The translations under genes and the position numbers were made by a program. DNA of 64,000 nucleotides from Umezawaea sp049997955 (GTDB lineage Bacteria > Actinomycetota > Actinomycetes > Mycobacteriales > Pseudonocardiaceae), in contig JAEBDY010000015.1 in assembly GCA_049997955.1 (NCBI GenBank), positions 224,808 through 288,807 of the forward strand, given 5' to 3'. The notes beneath the pieces were generated by a model, which had not been told where the DNA came from, did no database searches, and worked only from the letters and a program-made list of their open reading frames with translations. Shown piece by piece: positions 1 through 8,991 of this stretch (positions within the stretch are counted from its first letter, which is position 1; every line of letters starts with the position of its first letter).

Positions 1-432
1 GCACCGGGGTGGACGGTCCGGGACACCTGGCGGCAGGACGTGCTCGCCTTCGTCGCCGGACCCGAGTGGGCGATCGAGTGGCAGGGCGAGGAGGTCCGCG
101 AGGAGCTGACCGCCCGCACGCAGGTGCTGGTCTGGCTGGACCACCCACGGGTGCTGACCGTTTCCCGGACGGTCGGGCGCACGGTCGAGCGCAGGTTCGG
201 GCGCGGCACCCCGATCGCGGGCGGCAACGTCGAGGGCCCGCTCCGGGCGTTCCTCACCGACCCCGACCACATCGTCAAGCAGGCGTGGCGCGGCCACGCG
301 TTCATCCGGGCCAGGGTGCGGCGCCTCCTCGCCGAGGACCGGCACCCCGACCTGGTGGTCGTCCGGCTGCGCGGTCAGCGGCAGGTGGACAGGTGGCTCG
401 CCGGACCGTTCGCGCGCGCCCTGGAGGGGTGA
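1..432 (+). CDS. P-loop nucleotide kinase-like protein (5' truncated)
   Basis: The reading frame is open from base 1, so the start and the Walker A motif lie outside the window. What remains (about 143 codons) has the look of the small adenylate-kinase/topology-modulation P-loop NTPases: a hydrophobic strand VLVWLDHPR followed by an Arg-rich lid (RTVGRTVERR), a conserved N-x-E (GNVEGPL) and a basic C-terminal helix. These proteins bind ATP, and their substrate is usually unknown. In-frame GTG codons exist from base 40, but homologous-looking sequence continues upstream of them, so an internal start is unlikely. Family assignment is by motif memory only. Confidence 0.6.
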   Translation, partial: APGWTVRDTWRQDVLAFVAGPEWAIEWQGEEVREELTARTQVLVWLDHPRVLTVSRTVGRTVERRFGRGTPIAGGNVEGPLRAFLTDPDHIVKQAWRGHAFIRARVRRLLAEDRHPDLVVVRLRGQRQVDRWLAGPFARALEG

Positions 433-483
433 TCCCCCGCCGTCCGTGTTTCGCCCCCGGCCACCGGGGGAAGCCGCTGGGGC

Positions 484-1143
484 ATGACGAACACGCTGCT
501 CCTGGACGTCGACGGCACGCTGGTGGACACCAACTACCACCACGCGGTCGCCTGGCTGCGCGCGTTCCAGTCCGTCGGGCTGACCGTGCCCGCCTGGCGG
601 GTGCACCGGGCAATCGGCATGGGTGGTGACCGGCTGGTCGAGGCGATCGCCGGTGAGCACGCCGAGGCCGAGCACGGGGACGCCGTGCGCAAGGCCTGGG
701 AGCACGAGTTCGGGGAGATGATCGGGGAGATCCGGCCCCTGGAAGGCGCCCACCGGTTGGTCACGACCGCGGCTTCCGAGCACGGGTTCCACGTCGTGCT
801 GGCCAGTTCCGGCAAGAGGGAGCACGTCGAGCACTACCTGGACCTGCTGGACGTCCGCGACGTGATCGCGGGGTTCACCACGGCCGACGACGCCGAGGAG
901 AGCAAGCCCGCCCCCGACCTGCTCCAGGTCGCGCTGTCCACAGTGGACACCGATCGGGCGGTCGTGGTCGGCGACTCCGTGTGGGACTGCGACGCGGCCC
1001 TGCGGATCGGCCTTCCGGTGGTGGGGCTGCTGACCGGCGGCGTCTGCGAGGCCGAACTGCGGGAGCACGGTGTCACCTCGGTGTACGCGGAGCTGGACAA
1101 CCTGCGCGCCGACCTCGTCGACCTTCCCTTCGCCCCCGTCTAG
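484..1143 (+). CDS. HAD-superfamily phosphatase (phosphoglycolate phosphatase/beta-PGM type)
   Basis: 219 aa, the usual size for subfamily I HAD hydrolases. Motif I is D8-V-D10-G-T, with D8 the nucleophile and D10 the acid/base. A helical cap follows, then motif II at S108/S109 (LASSG), motif III K141 (ESKPAP) and motif IV G-D164-S-x-x-D168. All four catalytic motifs are intact, so it should be an active cytosolic phosphatase on a small phosphorylated metabolite. The substrate cannot be read from sequence. The ATG start directly follows a 51-base gap from the upstream kinase-like gene. The LLM oxidoreductase gene starts 13 bases downstream, suggesting co-transcription. Confidence 0.85.
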   Translation: MTNTLLLDVDGTLVDTNYHHAVAWLRAFQSVGLTVPAWRVHRAIGMGGDRLVEAIAGEHAEAEHGDAVRKAWEHEFGEMIGEIRPLEGAHRLVTTAASEHGFHVVLASSGKREHVEHYLDLLDVRDVIAGFTTADDAEESKPAPDLLQVALSTVDTDRAVVVGDSVWDCDAALRIGLPVVGLLTGGVCEAELREHGVTSVYAELDNLRADLVDLPFAPV

Positions 1144-1156
1144 AGGAGGACTCGAA

Positions 1157-2119
1157 ATGCGCATCGGCTACACGTTGATGACCGAGCAGGCGGGCGCGAA
1201 GGCCCTGGTCGACCACGCCGCGGGCGCCGAGCGCGCGGGTTTCGACTTCGAGGTCATCAGCGACCACTACTTCCCCTGGCTGGACGAGCAGGGCCACGCG
1301 CCGTACGCGTGGAGCGTGCTCGGCGCGGTGAGCGTGGCGACCGAGCAGGTCGACCTGATGACGTACGTGACGTGCCCGACCATGCGGTACCACCCGGCGG
1401 TCGTGGCGCAGAAGGCCGCGACCGTGCAGGAGCTGAGCGGCGGGCGGTTCACCCTGGGCCTCGGCTCCGGCGAGAACCTCAACGAGCACGTGATCGGCCG
1501 CGGGTGGCCGCCCGCGAACGTGCGGCACGAGATGCTGACCGAGGCGATCGAGATCATCTCCCTGCTGTTCGACGGCGGGTACGTCAACTACGTGGGGCAG
1601 CACTTCCGGGTCGACTCCGCGAAGCTGTGGGACCTGCCCGCGCAGCGCGTGCCGCTCGCGGTCGCCGTGTCGGGCAAGCAGTCCGTGCAGCTGTTCGCCC
1701 CCAGGGCCGACACGATGGTCGCGGTGGAACCGGACGCCGAGCTGTGCCGGTCCTGGGACCTGTTCCAGGGCGGGACGGCGAGGAAGGTGGGCCAGCTGCC
1801 GATCAGCTGGGACCCGGACCGCGACGAGGCCGTGCGGCGGGCGCACGAGCAGTTCCGCTGGTTCGCGGGCGGGTGGAAGGTCAACGCGGAGATCCCCGGC
1901 ACGGCCGGGTTCGCGGCCGCCAGCCAGTACGTGACGCCGGAGGACGTGGCGGGGAACATCCCGTGCGGCCCGGACGTCGAGCCGATCGTGGAAGCCGTGC
2001 GGAAGTTCCGCGAGGCCGGGTTCACCGACCTCGCGCTGGTGCAGATCGGCGGCGAGCACCAGTCGGGCTTCCTGGACTTCGCGAAGGGCGACCTGCTGCC
2101 CGCGCTGCGCGAGGTCTGA
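1157..2119 (+). CDS. LLM-class F420-dependent oxidoreductase (G6PD-like)
   Basis: About 320 aa luciferase-like monooxygenase fold. It begins MRIGYTLMTEQ, has the beta-strand/loop D-H-Y-F-P-W near residue 35, and the region LSGGRFTLGLGSGENLNEH around residues 90-110 that is typical of the F420-dependent glucose-6-phosphate dehydrogenase-like group (TIGR03557-type). Enzymes of this group transfer hydride between coenzyme F420 and an alcohol or other carbon substrate. Which substrate is used here is unknown. The ATG at 1157 was chosen because GAGGAGG lies 7-13 bases before it; a longer frame upstream overlaps the HAD gene and has no homology. It ends 21 bases before the convergent kinase gene. 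Confidence 0.85.
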   Translation: MRIGYTLMTEQAGAKALVDHAAGAERAGFDFEVISDHYFPWLDEQGHAPYAWSVLGAVSVATEQVDLMTYVTCPTMRYHPAVVAQKAATVQELSGGRFTLGLGSGENLNEHVIGRGWPPANVRHEMLTEAIEIISLLFDGGYVNYVGQHFRVDSAKLWDLPAQRVPLAVAVSGKQSVQLFAPRADTMVAVEPDAELCRSWDLFQGGTARKVGQLPISWDPDRDEAVRRAHEQFRWFAGGWKVNAEIPGTAGFAAASQYVTPEDVAGNIPCGPDVEPIVEAVRKFREAGFTDLALVQIGGEHQSGFLDFAKGDLLPALREV

Positions 2120-2140
2120 TCAGGTCCACTGTGGACGGGA

Positions 2141-3367
2141 CTAGGACCTCGGTGGCGGCGTCCAGGACCCGCTGATCGGGTGCGGGCACGGCGGCGGGCT
2201 GCCGTCGGCCAGCGGCGGGGGCGGCTCCACGCCTTCCGGCAGCGGCGGGCAGCCCGGCGGTGGCGGCCGCCGGGAACCCCGCGGCGGCTTCACCACGGTG
2301 ACCGTCTGGGTGGACTGCTCCCCGACGCCCGGACCGCCGGAGCCCGGCGTCTCCCCGACGCCGTCGGAGGCCTTGGTGTTGGCGAACGCCACCACGACGG
2401 CGATCAGCGCCGCGGCGACCGCGCCCGCCAGCACCACACCGACCCGCGCGGGCGCCCGCTTCGCGATCGGGGTGCTGCGGGTCGGCTCGTCGTCGAACGC
2501 GGCCTTGATGTCCGTCAGCGGCGGCACGCCGACGCTGGCCGTCTGCGCCGCGCGCAGCAGTTCCGCGCACTGGGCGGCCCGTGGACGGCGGCTCGGGTCC
2601 GAGTGGGTCATGGAGACGAGCAGCTCGGTCCACGGCTCCGGCAGCCCAGCCGGGACGCGCGCGGGCCGGGTCAGCCGCGCCAGCGCGGCCTCCGTGTCGC
2701 CGCCGGGGTACTCGGACTGCCCGGTGATGCATTCCAGCAGCACGAGCCCGAGCGCGTAGATGTCCGTCGGCGGCGCGACCTCCCGGCCGCGCAGCTGTTC
2801 GGGCGCGAGGTACCCGGCGGTGCCGACGAGCAGCCCGGACCGGGTCACGCGGGTGGCGTGCGCTTGGAGCGCCAGGCCGAAGTCCGCGAGGTACGCCTGC
2901 CGCCCGGTGTCGTCCAGCAGGATGTTCGACGGCTTGATGTCGCGGTGCACGATGCCCCACGCGTGCACGAAGTCCAGCGTGTCCGCGACCTGCGAGCCGA
3001 TCCGCGCGACCAGCGACGGCGGCAGCGGCTGCCGCATCCGCTGGCGCAGCGTGCCGCCGTCGACGACCTGCATCACGTAGTACGGCCGCCCGCGGTGCGA
3101 TCCGGTGTCGAAGACCGTGACGACGCCGGGCGTGTGCAGCGCGGCGAGCATCTGCGCCTCGCGGTCGAGGCGGATCTGGTCCTCCGGCGTGGCGCCGCTG
3201 AGGAAGAGCTTGATCGCGACGGACCGGTCGAGGCGGGTGTCGTGGGCCCGGTACACCTCGGCCATGCCGCCGGTGCCCAGTAGACCGCCCAGTTCGTACC
3301 GGCCTGCGATGACCTTGCCACTCAGATCGCCGTCCCAGACGGCGGTCGCTTCACTGCGGCTGGTCAT
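2141..3367 (-). CDS. membrane Ser/Thr protein kinase (PknB-like)
   Basis: 408 aa. N-terminal eukaryotic-type kinase domain, residues about 20-285: glycine loop GTGGMAEVY, ATP lysine K53, catalytic H-R-D143-IKPSN, DFG at 162-164 and APE at 188-190, so it is predicted active. After a short linker there is one transmembrane segment near residues 297-318, then a Pro/Gly-rich extracellular tail of about 85 residues ending in PP-rich clusters. No PASTA repeats are visible, so the external domain may be a spacer rather than a muropeptide sensor. It stands alone on the minus strand. The upstream 176-base gap holds two inverted repeats, one a perfect 20-bp palindrome, that could control it. Confidence 0.93.
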   Translation of the reverse strand: MTSRSEATAVWDGDLSGKVIAGRYELGGLLGTGGMAEVYRAHDTRLDRSVAIKLFLSGATPEDQIRLDREAQMLAALHTPGVVTVFDTGSHRGRPYYVMQVVDGGTLRQRMRQPLPPSLVARIGSQVADTLDFVHAWGIVHRDIKPSNILLDDTGRQAYLADFGLALQAHATRVTRSGLLVGTAGYLAPEQLRGREVAPPTDIYALGLVLLECITGQSEYPGGDTEAALARLTRPARVPAGLPEPWTELLVSMTHSDPSRRPRAAQCAELLRAAQTASVGVPPLTDIKAAFDDEPTRSTPIAKRAPARVGVVLAGAVAAALIAVVVAFANTKASDGVGETPGSGGPGVGEQSTQTVTVVKPPRGSRRPPPPGCPPLPEGVEPPPPLADGSPPPCPHPISGSWTPPPRS

Positions 3368-3494
3368 CCCCGGTAGGCCCTCCCGCTTTGCCCGTCACCC
3401 GAGCGCAACTTACCCGCCACACGGCCAAGTCGCCCGTGTGGGGTCGCTCGTATGATCTTCGTCGCTCGCACCGGCGCGGCCCATCCCGATCCGC

Positions 3495-3514
3495 GCAGAT
3501 GCACGTGCATCTGC
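3495..3514. promoter_or_regulatory. perfect 20-bp palindrome (candidate operator)
   Basis: GCAGATGCACGTGCATCTGC is its own reverse complement over all 20 bases. It lies about 130 bases upstream of the minus-strand kinase start and 30 bases beyond the PucR stop. A looser inverted repeat (CCACACGG ... CCGTGTGG) lies nearer the kinase at about 3416-3442. A perfect palindrome of this length with no T-run fits a dimeric repressor site better than a terminator. The binding protein is unknown. Confidence 0.5.
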
Positions 3515-3543
3515 ATGATACGTCGCCTGACGGGCCTGTGGTG

Positions 3544-4884
3544 TTACTCACCGAGGGCGAGCCACAACTCCGCTCGCACACCGGGAGCGTCGAGAGACCT
3601 CCCCAGCAGCGCTTCCGCCCGTCGAACGCGATTCCTGAGGGTGTGCCGGTGCACGCCGAGCCGGGCCGCCGCGGGGTCCCACTGGCCGTGGTGGGCCAGC
3701 CACACGCGCAGGGACTCGCGCAGTTCGGCGGAAAGCGGTTGCAGGAGCGAGTCGGCGAACGCCTTGCCCGTCCCCTCGGGCAGCAGCGCCATCAGCCCCG
3801 CGCCCGCGAGGTCCGCGAACAGCACCACCGGCGCGGACGGCCGCGCCGCCGCCACGGCGTCCAGCGCCTGCCGGTACCCCTCAGCCACACCGGAGACCCC
3901 GCTCGGCAGCGAGACCCCGACCAGCGCCCCCGGCACCGCGGGAACGTCCGCCGCCACCACGACCACGTGCCCGTCCACCTCCGCCGCGAACCCCGGCACG
4001 TCCTGCACGGCCACGCCGTGCAGCACCGCCACGACCAGCGGCCCGACGGGCAGGTCCGGCACCAGGTCGCCGCGACCGGCCAGCAGCAGGTGGAACTCCG
4101 CGGTCCGCGACCGCCGCCGCGCGGAGTCGGACTGGGCCAGCGCCAGCGTGAGCAGCGAGGCCGCCGTCGTCACGATGCCGCGGTCGGCCGGGTCCCACGG
4201 CCGTTCCCGGCCCACCACCAGGAATCCCCGACCACGGCCGCCGAGCACCTGCATGACGACGTGCTCGCCGTCGGTCTCGAACGCCGAACTCGCCAGGCCG
4301 CCGGACGTTCGCAGCCGCACCAGTTCCGGCTCCAGGTCCGGCAGCGGTCGCGCGCCGAACGCGTGCACCGGCTCCCCAGCCGGGTCGAGCAGCACGACCC
4401 GCGCGTCGACCCACTGCCCGAGCCGCCGCACCACCGCGGCCAGGCCGTCCGGGCCCACCGCGGCGCGCGTGAGCGCCCGTTGCGCCTCGCCCGCGCGGGT
4501 CAGCGCCGCGTACTCGTCCGCCGCCACGGCCCGCGACACCGCCTTGCTCAGCGCGATGAACGGGGTCTCGCGCGGCACCTCCAGCAGCGGCAGGCCCGCG
4601 CGCACGGCGGCGGCCACCAGGCCCGGCGGCACGACCGCGTGGCTCAGCCCGGTGCCGAACCCCAGCCCGACCACGCCGACGGCCGCCAGCCGGTCGACGT
4701 ACGCGCGGAAACCCCGGCGCACGGCCAGTCCGGTGGTCAGCAGCAGCTCGCCGCCCTCCAGGAACGGCGTGGGGTCGACGAGTTCGGTGCCGTGCACCCA
4801 GGAGACGGCGCGGTCCAGCCCCTCCGCGCCCGCGAGCACCGGGAGGCGCAGGTCGTCGACCAGGGAGCGCAACGTGGGCGGCAC
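3544..4884 (-). CDS. PucR-family transcriptional regulator
   Basis: 446 aa. The N-terminal PucR ligand domain starts PPTLRSLVDDLRLPVLAGAEG and carries the GGELLLTTGLAV block near residue 50. A GGDEF-like middle region follows, and the C-terminal PucR HTH_30 domain holds WLAHHGQWDPAAARLGVHRHTLRNRVRRAE. GTG at 4882-4884 was chosen because the first PucR residues follow it directly, although the frame stays open far upstream. It is divergently arranged with gabT (81 bases between starts), so it most likely senses an amine or amino acid and controls gabT and the aldehyde dehydrogenase. The spacer contains a TTGTACA-type motif but no operator could be assigned with confidence. Confidence 0.88.
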   Translation of the reverse strand: MPPTLRSLVDDLRLPVLAGAEGLDRAVSWVHGTELVDPTPFLEGGELLLTTGLAVRRGFRAYVDRLAAVGVVGLGFGTGLSHAVVPPGLVAAAVRAGLPLLEVPRETPFIALSKAVSRAVAADEYAALTRAGEAQRALTRAAVGPDGLAAVVRRLGQWVDARVVLLDPAGEPVHAFGARPLPDLEPELVRLRTSGGLASSAFETDGEHVVMQVLGGRGRGFLVVGRERPWDPADRGIVTTAASLLTLALAQSDSARRRSRTAEFHLLLAGRGDLVPDLPVGPLVVAVLHGVAVQDVPGFAAEVDGHVVVVAADVPAVPGALVGVSLPSGVSGVAEGYRQALDAVAAARPSAPVVLFADLAGAGLMALLPEGTGKAFADSLLQPLSAELRESLRVWLAHHGQWDPAAARLGVHRHTLRNRVRRAEALLGRSLDAPGVRAELWLALGE

Positions 4885-4965
4885 ACTCCAGTTTGTACAG
4901 CAGGCCGCCAGGAACACGCCAGATCCGACACTGCGCACCCGTGACGGCGCCACCATGCTGGAGCC

Positions 4966-6261
4966 ATGACGCGACTGCGCACCGCACTGCCCGGTCCCCG
5001 GTCCCTGGAACTGGCCTCGCGCCGCAAGAGCGCGGTGGCCGCCGGGATCGGGTCGACCCTCCCGGTCTACATCGACTCCGCCGACGACGGGCTGCTGATC
5101 GACGTCGACGGCAACCGGCTGATCGACCTCGGCTCGGGCATCGCCGTGACGAACGTGGGCAACCCCGCGCCCGCGGTCGCGGAGGCCGTGCACGCGCAGA
5201 TCGACAGGTTCAGCCACACCTGCTTCATGATCACGCCGTACGAGGGCTACGTCGAGGTCTGCGAACTGCTCAACGAGCTGACGCCGGGCGACCACGAGAA
5301 GCGGTCGGCGCTGTTCAACTCCGGCGCCGAGGCGGTGGAGAACGCGGTCAAGATCGCCCGCCACGCCACCGGCCGCACGGCCGTCGTCGTGTTCGACCAC
5401 GCCTACCACGGCCGCACGAACCTCACGATGGCCCTGACGTCGAAGAACATGCCGTACAAGCAGGGTTTCGGGCCGTTCGCGCCCGACGTGCACCGGGTGC
5501 CGATGTCGTACCCGTACCGCGACGGCGGGTTGACCGGCGCGGAGGCCGCCGCCCGCGCGATCGACCTGGTCGAGAAGCAGGTCGGCGCGGAGAACGTGGC
5601 CTGCGTGATGATCGAGCCGATCCAGGGCGAGGGCGGTTTCGTCGTGCCCGCGCCGGGTTTCCTCGGCGCCCTCTCGGAGTGGTGCACGGCCACGGGCGCG
5701 CTGCTGGTGGCCGACGAGATCCAGACCGGCTTCTGCCGCACGGGTTCCTGGTTCGCCAGTGACGACGAGGGCCTGGTGCCGGACCTGATCACCACCGCCA
5801 AGGGCATCGCCGGCGGCCTGCCGCTGGCCGCGGTCACCGGGCGGGCGGACCTGATGGACTCCGTGCACGTCGGCGGGCTCGGCGGCACCTACGGCGGCAA
5901 CCCCGTCGCGTGCGCCGCCGCTCTCGGCGCGATCCGGACGATGCGCGAGCGCGACCTGTCGGCCGCCGCGAAGCGGATCGAGGACGCGGTGCTGCCGCGG
6001 CTGATCGCGTTGGCGGAGAAGACCGAACTCATCGGGGACGTCCGCGGCCGCGGCGCGATGCTGGCGGTGGAGTTCACCGAGCCCACGCCGGACGTCGCGG
6101 GCCGGGTCGCGAAGGCCTGCCACGCCGCCGGTGTGGTCGTGCTGACGTGCGGCACCTTCGGCAACGTGATCCGCCTGCTGCCGCCGCTGGTCATCCCGGA
6201 CGACCTGCTGGCCGAAGGCTTGGACATCCTCGAACAGGCGATCATGGGAGTGGCGAAGTGA
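4966..6261 (+). CDS. gabT: 4-aminobutyrate aminotransferase
   Basis: 431 aa class-III PLP aminotransferase. The PLP-phosphate loop is NSGAEAVENAVK (118-129), the D250-E-I-Q-T-G motif binds the pyridine ring, and K279 in TTAKGIAGG is the Schiff-base lysine. The sequence GSGIAVTNVGN near residue 60 and the HTCFMITPYE block are typical of GabT rather than ornithine aminotransferase. It converts 4-aminobutyrate plus 2-oxoglutarate to succinate semialdehyde plus glutamate. Its stop overlaps the GTG start of the aldehyde dehydrogenase by four bases, so the two are co-translated as a GABA (or related omega-amine) degradation pair under the divergent PucR regulator. Confidence 0.92.
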   Translation: MTRLRTALPGPRSLELASRRKSAVAAGIGSTLPVYIDSADDGLLIDVDGNRLIDLGSGIAVTNVGNPAPAVAEAVHAQIDRFSHTCFMITPYEGYVEVCELLNELTPGDHEKRSALFNSGAEAVENAVKIARHATGRTAVVVFDHAYHGRTNLTMALTSKNMPYKQGFGPFAPDVHRVPMSYPYRDGGLTGAEAAARAIDLVEKQVGAENVACVMIEPIQGEGGFVVPAPGFLGALSEWCTATGALLVADEIQTGFCRTGSWFASDDEGLVPDLITTAKGIAGGLPLAAVTGRADLMDSVHVGGLGGTYGGNPVACAAALGAIRTMRERDLSAAAKRIEDAVLPRLIALAEKTELIGDVRGRGAMLAVEFTEPTPDVAGRVAKACHAAGVVVLTCGTFGNVIRLLPPLVIPDDLLAEGLDILEQAIMGVAK

Positions 6262-7685
6262 CGACGCCGTACTGGATCGCGGGCGCCGCGACGACGAGCG
6301 ACACCGAACTGGCCGTGCGCAGCCCCTTCGACGGCGCGCTGGTCGGCACGACGTCGCAGGCGACCGCGCGGGACGTGGAACGCGCCGTGACCGCGGCCGA
6401 GGCGGTCGCGCCGGACCTGGCCGTGCTGCCCGCGCACGCCCGCGCCGCCGCGCTCGACCACGTGTCCCGGCGGCTGCTGGAGCGGGCGGACGAGATCGCC
6501 GAGCTGATCACCGCCGAGGCGGGCAAGCCGATCAAGTGGGCCCGCGTCGAGGTGACCAGGGCGGCCTCGACGTTCCGCTGGGCGGCCGAGGAGGCGCGGC
6601 GGTTCTCCGGCGAGCTCCAGCGGCTCGACACCGACCCGACCGCGAACGGCCGCATGGCGCTGGTGCGGCGGGTGCCGCGCGGACCGGTGCTGGGCATCTC
6701 GCCGTTCAACTTCCCGCTGAACCTGGTGGCGCACAAGGTCGCCCCGGCCATCGCGGTCGGCGCGCCGATCATCCTCAAGCCCGCGCCCGCGACCCCGTTG
6801 ACCGCGCTGCTGCTGGGTGAGCTGCTGGCCGAGACCGACCTGCCCGCGGGCGCGTGGTCGGTGCTGCCGGTGCCGAACGAGGTCGCCGCCGAACTGGTCG
6901 CCGATCCCCGGCTGCCGGTGGTCTCGTTCACCGGCTCCGGCCCGGTCGGCTTCGGCATACTGGACCGCGTGCCGCGCAAGCACGTGACGCTGGAACTGGG
7001 CGGGAACGCGGCGGCCATCGTCTGTCCCGACTGGACGGACATCGACTGGGCCGCGCAGCGGATCGCCACCTTCGCCATGTACCAGGCGGGGCAGTCGTGC
7101 ATCTCGGTGCAGCGGGTGTACGTGCACCGGTCGGTCTACGCCGAGGTATCGGCGGCCGTGGTGGCGCACGTGCGCGAACTCGGCACCGGTGACCCGGCGC
7201 TGCCGGGCACGGACGTCGGGCCGCTGATCAACCTCCCCGCGGCCGAGCGCGTCGAGGCGTGGGTGTCCGACGCGGTCGCCGCGGGCGCGGAACTGCTGAC
7301 CGGCGGCGGCCGGGACGGCTCGACCGTCGCCCCCACCGTGCTGGCCGGCGTGCCGGAGGACGCGCGGGTCGTGGCCGAGGAGGTGTTCGGACCGGTCGTG
7401 GTGCTCCAGGCCGTGGACAGCGTCGAGGAGGCGTTCGACAAGGTCAACGCGTCCCGGTTCGGCCTCCAGGCCGGGGTGTTCACCCACGACGTGAGGATCG
7501 CGTTCCAGGCGTCGGCGAAGCTCGCGGTCGGCGGTGTGGTCGTCGGCGACGTGCCGAGCTTCCGGCCGGACCAGATGCCCTACGGCGGCGTGAAGGAGTC
7601 CGGCATCGGCCGCGAGGGCGTGCGGTCGACCATGGACGACCTGACCGAGCAGCGCGTGCTGGTGCTGACCGGGTTGACCATCTGA
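6258..7685 (+). CDS. aldehyde dehydrogenase (succinate-semialdehyde dehydrogenase candidate)
   Basis: 475 aa NAD(P)-dependent aldehyde dehydrogenase. Visible catalytic residues are N151 (SPFNFPLN), E246 (LELGGN) and C281 (QAGQSCISVQR). The C-terminal KESGIGREG tract before the end is also typical. Starting at the GTG at 6258 gives a 4-base overlap with gabT. Next to a GABA transaminase the obvious role is oxidising succinate semialdehyde to succinate. The sequence itself is closer to the general NAD-dependent family with KPAPATPL than to classical GabD, so another omega-amino aldehyde is possible. A strong hairpin 12 bases after the stop ends the operon. Confidence 0.85.
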   Translation: MTTPYWIAGAATTSDTELAVRSPFDGALVGTTSQATARDVERAVTAAEAVAPDLAVLPAHARAAALDHVSRRLLERADEIAELITAEAGKPIKWARVEVTRAASTFRWAAEEARRFSGELQRLDTDPTANGRMALVRRVPRGPVLGISPFNFPLNLVAHKVAPAIAVGAPIILKPAPATPLTALLLGELLAETDLPAGAWSVLPVPNEVAAELVADPRLPVVSFTGSGPVGFGILDRVPRKHVTLELGGNAAAIVCPDWTDIDWAAQRIATFAMYQAGQSCISVQRVYVHRSVYAEVSAAVVAHVRELGTGDPALPGTDVGPLINLPAAERVEAWVSDAVAAGAELLTGGGRDGSTVAPTVLAGVPEDARVVAEEVFGPVVVLQAVDSVEEAFDKVNASRFGLQAGVFTHDVRIAFQASAKLAVGGVVVGDVPSFRPDQMPYGGVKESGIGREGVRSTMDDLTEQRVLVLTGLTI

Positions 7686-7696
7686 CGAGTCGCCCG

Positions 7697-7731
7697 GACC
7701 ACGACCTGCCGGGTTCCGGCAGGTCGTGGTC
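7697..7731 (+). terminator. hairpin terminator of the gabT operon
   Basis: A perfect 16-bp stem (GACCACGACCTGCCGG and its complement) closes a 3-base loop, 12 bases after the aldehyde dehydrogenase stop. There is no U-tract, as is common in high-GC actinobacteria. Confidence 0.75.
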
Positions 7732-7871
7732 GGCACCAGGAGGTCGTCCAGACATCCGAGGCGTTCCCAGTTCCACGAACCTGGTGTGCTCCACAGGCTT
7801 GGCTCCCCGTTCTTGACGGCCCGCCGGATCCGTGTGCATCCTGCATGGCCGCCACGACGAGAGGAGCCGCC

Positions 7872-8873
7872 GTGCCGGTCACCATCAGGGATGTCGCCCG
7901 CCAGGCCAGGGTGTCGGTGTCCACGGTGTCGCGAGCGATCAGCGCACCGGACCTGGTCCGCGCCGACACCAGGGAACGCGTGCTGGAGGTGGTGCGCGGA
8001 CTGGGCTACCAGCCCAACCCCGCCGCCCGCAGCCTGATCACCGGGCGCACCGGGAACCTCGGCATCGTGGTCCCGGACCTGGGCAACCCGTTCTTCCCGT
8101 CCGTGCTGCTCGGCGTGCAGGCCAGAGCGCGCGAGCTGGGGAACTCGGTGTTCTTCTGCGACAGCGGGCAGGACGCGGCCACCGAGGAGGAGCTGATCCG
8201 CACCATGGCCCGCCAGGTCGACGGCGTGGTGGTGTGCGCGTCGGCGCTGGACGACGAGACCCTCGCCGAACTCTCGGCCCTCACCACGATGGTGCTGGTC
8301 AACCGCGCGCTGCCCGGCGTTCCGTCGGTGCTGATGGACAGCGCGGCGGGCATGGCCGCGATCGTCGAGCACCTGGCCGCGCTGGGGCACAGGCACTGCG
8401 CGTACCTCAACGGGCCCGTGCGGGCCTGGTCCAACCAGTTCCGCCGCACCGGGCTGCGGGAGGCCGCCCGCCGCACCGGGGTCTCCCTGCACGAGCTGGG
8501 GCCGTACGAACCGACGTTCCAGGGCGGCGCGCGGGGCGTCGACGCGGCGCTGGCCGCGGGGGTGACCGCGATCATCGCCTACAACGACCTCATGGCGCTG
8601 GGGGTCCTCACCAGACTCGCGGAGCTCGCCGTCGCCGTGCCGGAGCGGATCAGCGTCACCGGCTTCGACGACATCCTGTACGCCGCGATGTGCGGCCGTC
8701 CCCTCACGACGGTGACCATGCCCGCCGAGAAGGCGGGCCGGGCCGCCGTCGAACTCCTGCTCGACCGGCTCGACAACGCCGACGGCACAACGGGATCCAC
8801 CCACCGGGAACTTCCGACCGCGCTGGTCATCCGGGCTACCACGGCTCCGCCTGCCGGCCCAGCCCGCCTCTGA
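7872..8873 (+). CDS. LacI-family transcriptional regulator
   Basis: About 333 aa. The N-terminal LacI HTH is VTIRDVARQARVSVSTVSRAIS, then the hinge helix (NPAARSLITGRTGNLGIVV) and a periplasmic-binding-protein-like effector domain ending with the MPAEKAGRAAVELLL helix. GTG at 7872 is preferred to the ATG at 7845 because GAGGAG lies 6-11 bases upstream and the canonical HTH begins immediately after it. No transporter or sugar enzyme sits next to it in this window, so its regulon is not evident. The gene may act on the upstream gab operon or distant genes. Confidence 0.88.
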   Translation: MPVTIRDVARQARVSVSTVSRAISAPDLVRADTRERVLEVVRGLGYQPNPAARSLITGRTGNLGIVVPDLGNPFFPSVLLGVQARARELGNSVFFCDSGQDAATEEELIRTMARQVDGVVVCASALDDETLAELSALTTMVLVNRALPGVPSVLMDSAAGMAAIVEHLAALGHRHCAYLNGPVRAWSNQFRRTGLREAARRTGVSLHELGPYEPTFQGGARGVDAALAAGVTAIIAYNDLMALGVLTRLAELAVAVPERISVTGFDDILYAAMCGRPLTTVTMPAEKAGRAAVELLLDRLDNADGTTGSTHRELPTALVIRATTAPPAGPARL

Positions 8874-8901
8874 AGACCTCCGACCACCCCGCGCGTCCCC
8901 G

Positions 8902-8962
8902 CCTGGGCACCTGGAACTCCGCGCTCGCGCGCTTCCGGGCTCCGCCTCCGGAGGTGCCCAGG
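8902..8962. repeat. 11-bp inverted repeat around a 39-base loop
   Basis: CCTGGGCACCT at 8902-8912 pairs exactly with AGGTGCCCAGG at 8952-8962. It lies between the LacI stop and the start of the next gene, so it may be a long-loop terminator or a DNA-binding site. The neighbouring HEPN-like gene starts only 30 bases further on. Confidence 0.5.
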
Positions 8963-8991
8963 CACCGACACCGTACGACTACGCTGCGTGC

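Noticed and set aside
302..613. Frames overlapping the first two genes, and similar long frames throughout the window
   Set aside because: High-GC shadow frames with Arg/Ala/Gly/Pro-rich composition and no domains.
2124..2136. Short perfect hairpin GTCCAC-T-GTGGAC between convergent LLM and kinase genes
   Set aside because: Only six base pairs and a one-base loop; too weak to call a terminator.
3544..6123. Reading the PucR gene as an 859-codon protein
   Set aside because: The extra 5' part is antisense to gabT; PucR homology begins at the GTG at 4884.
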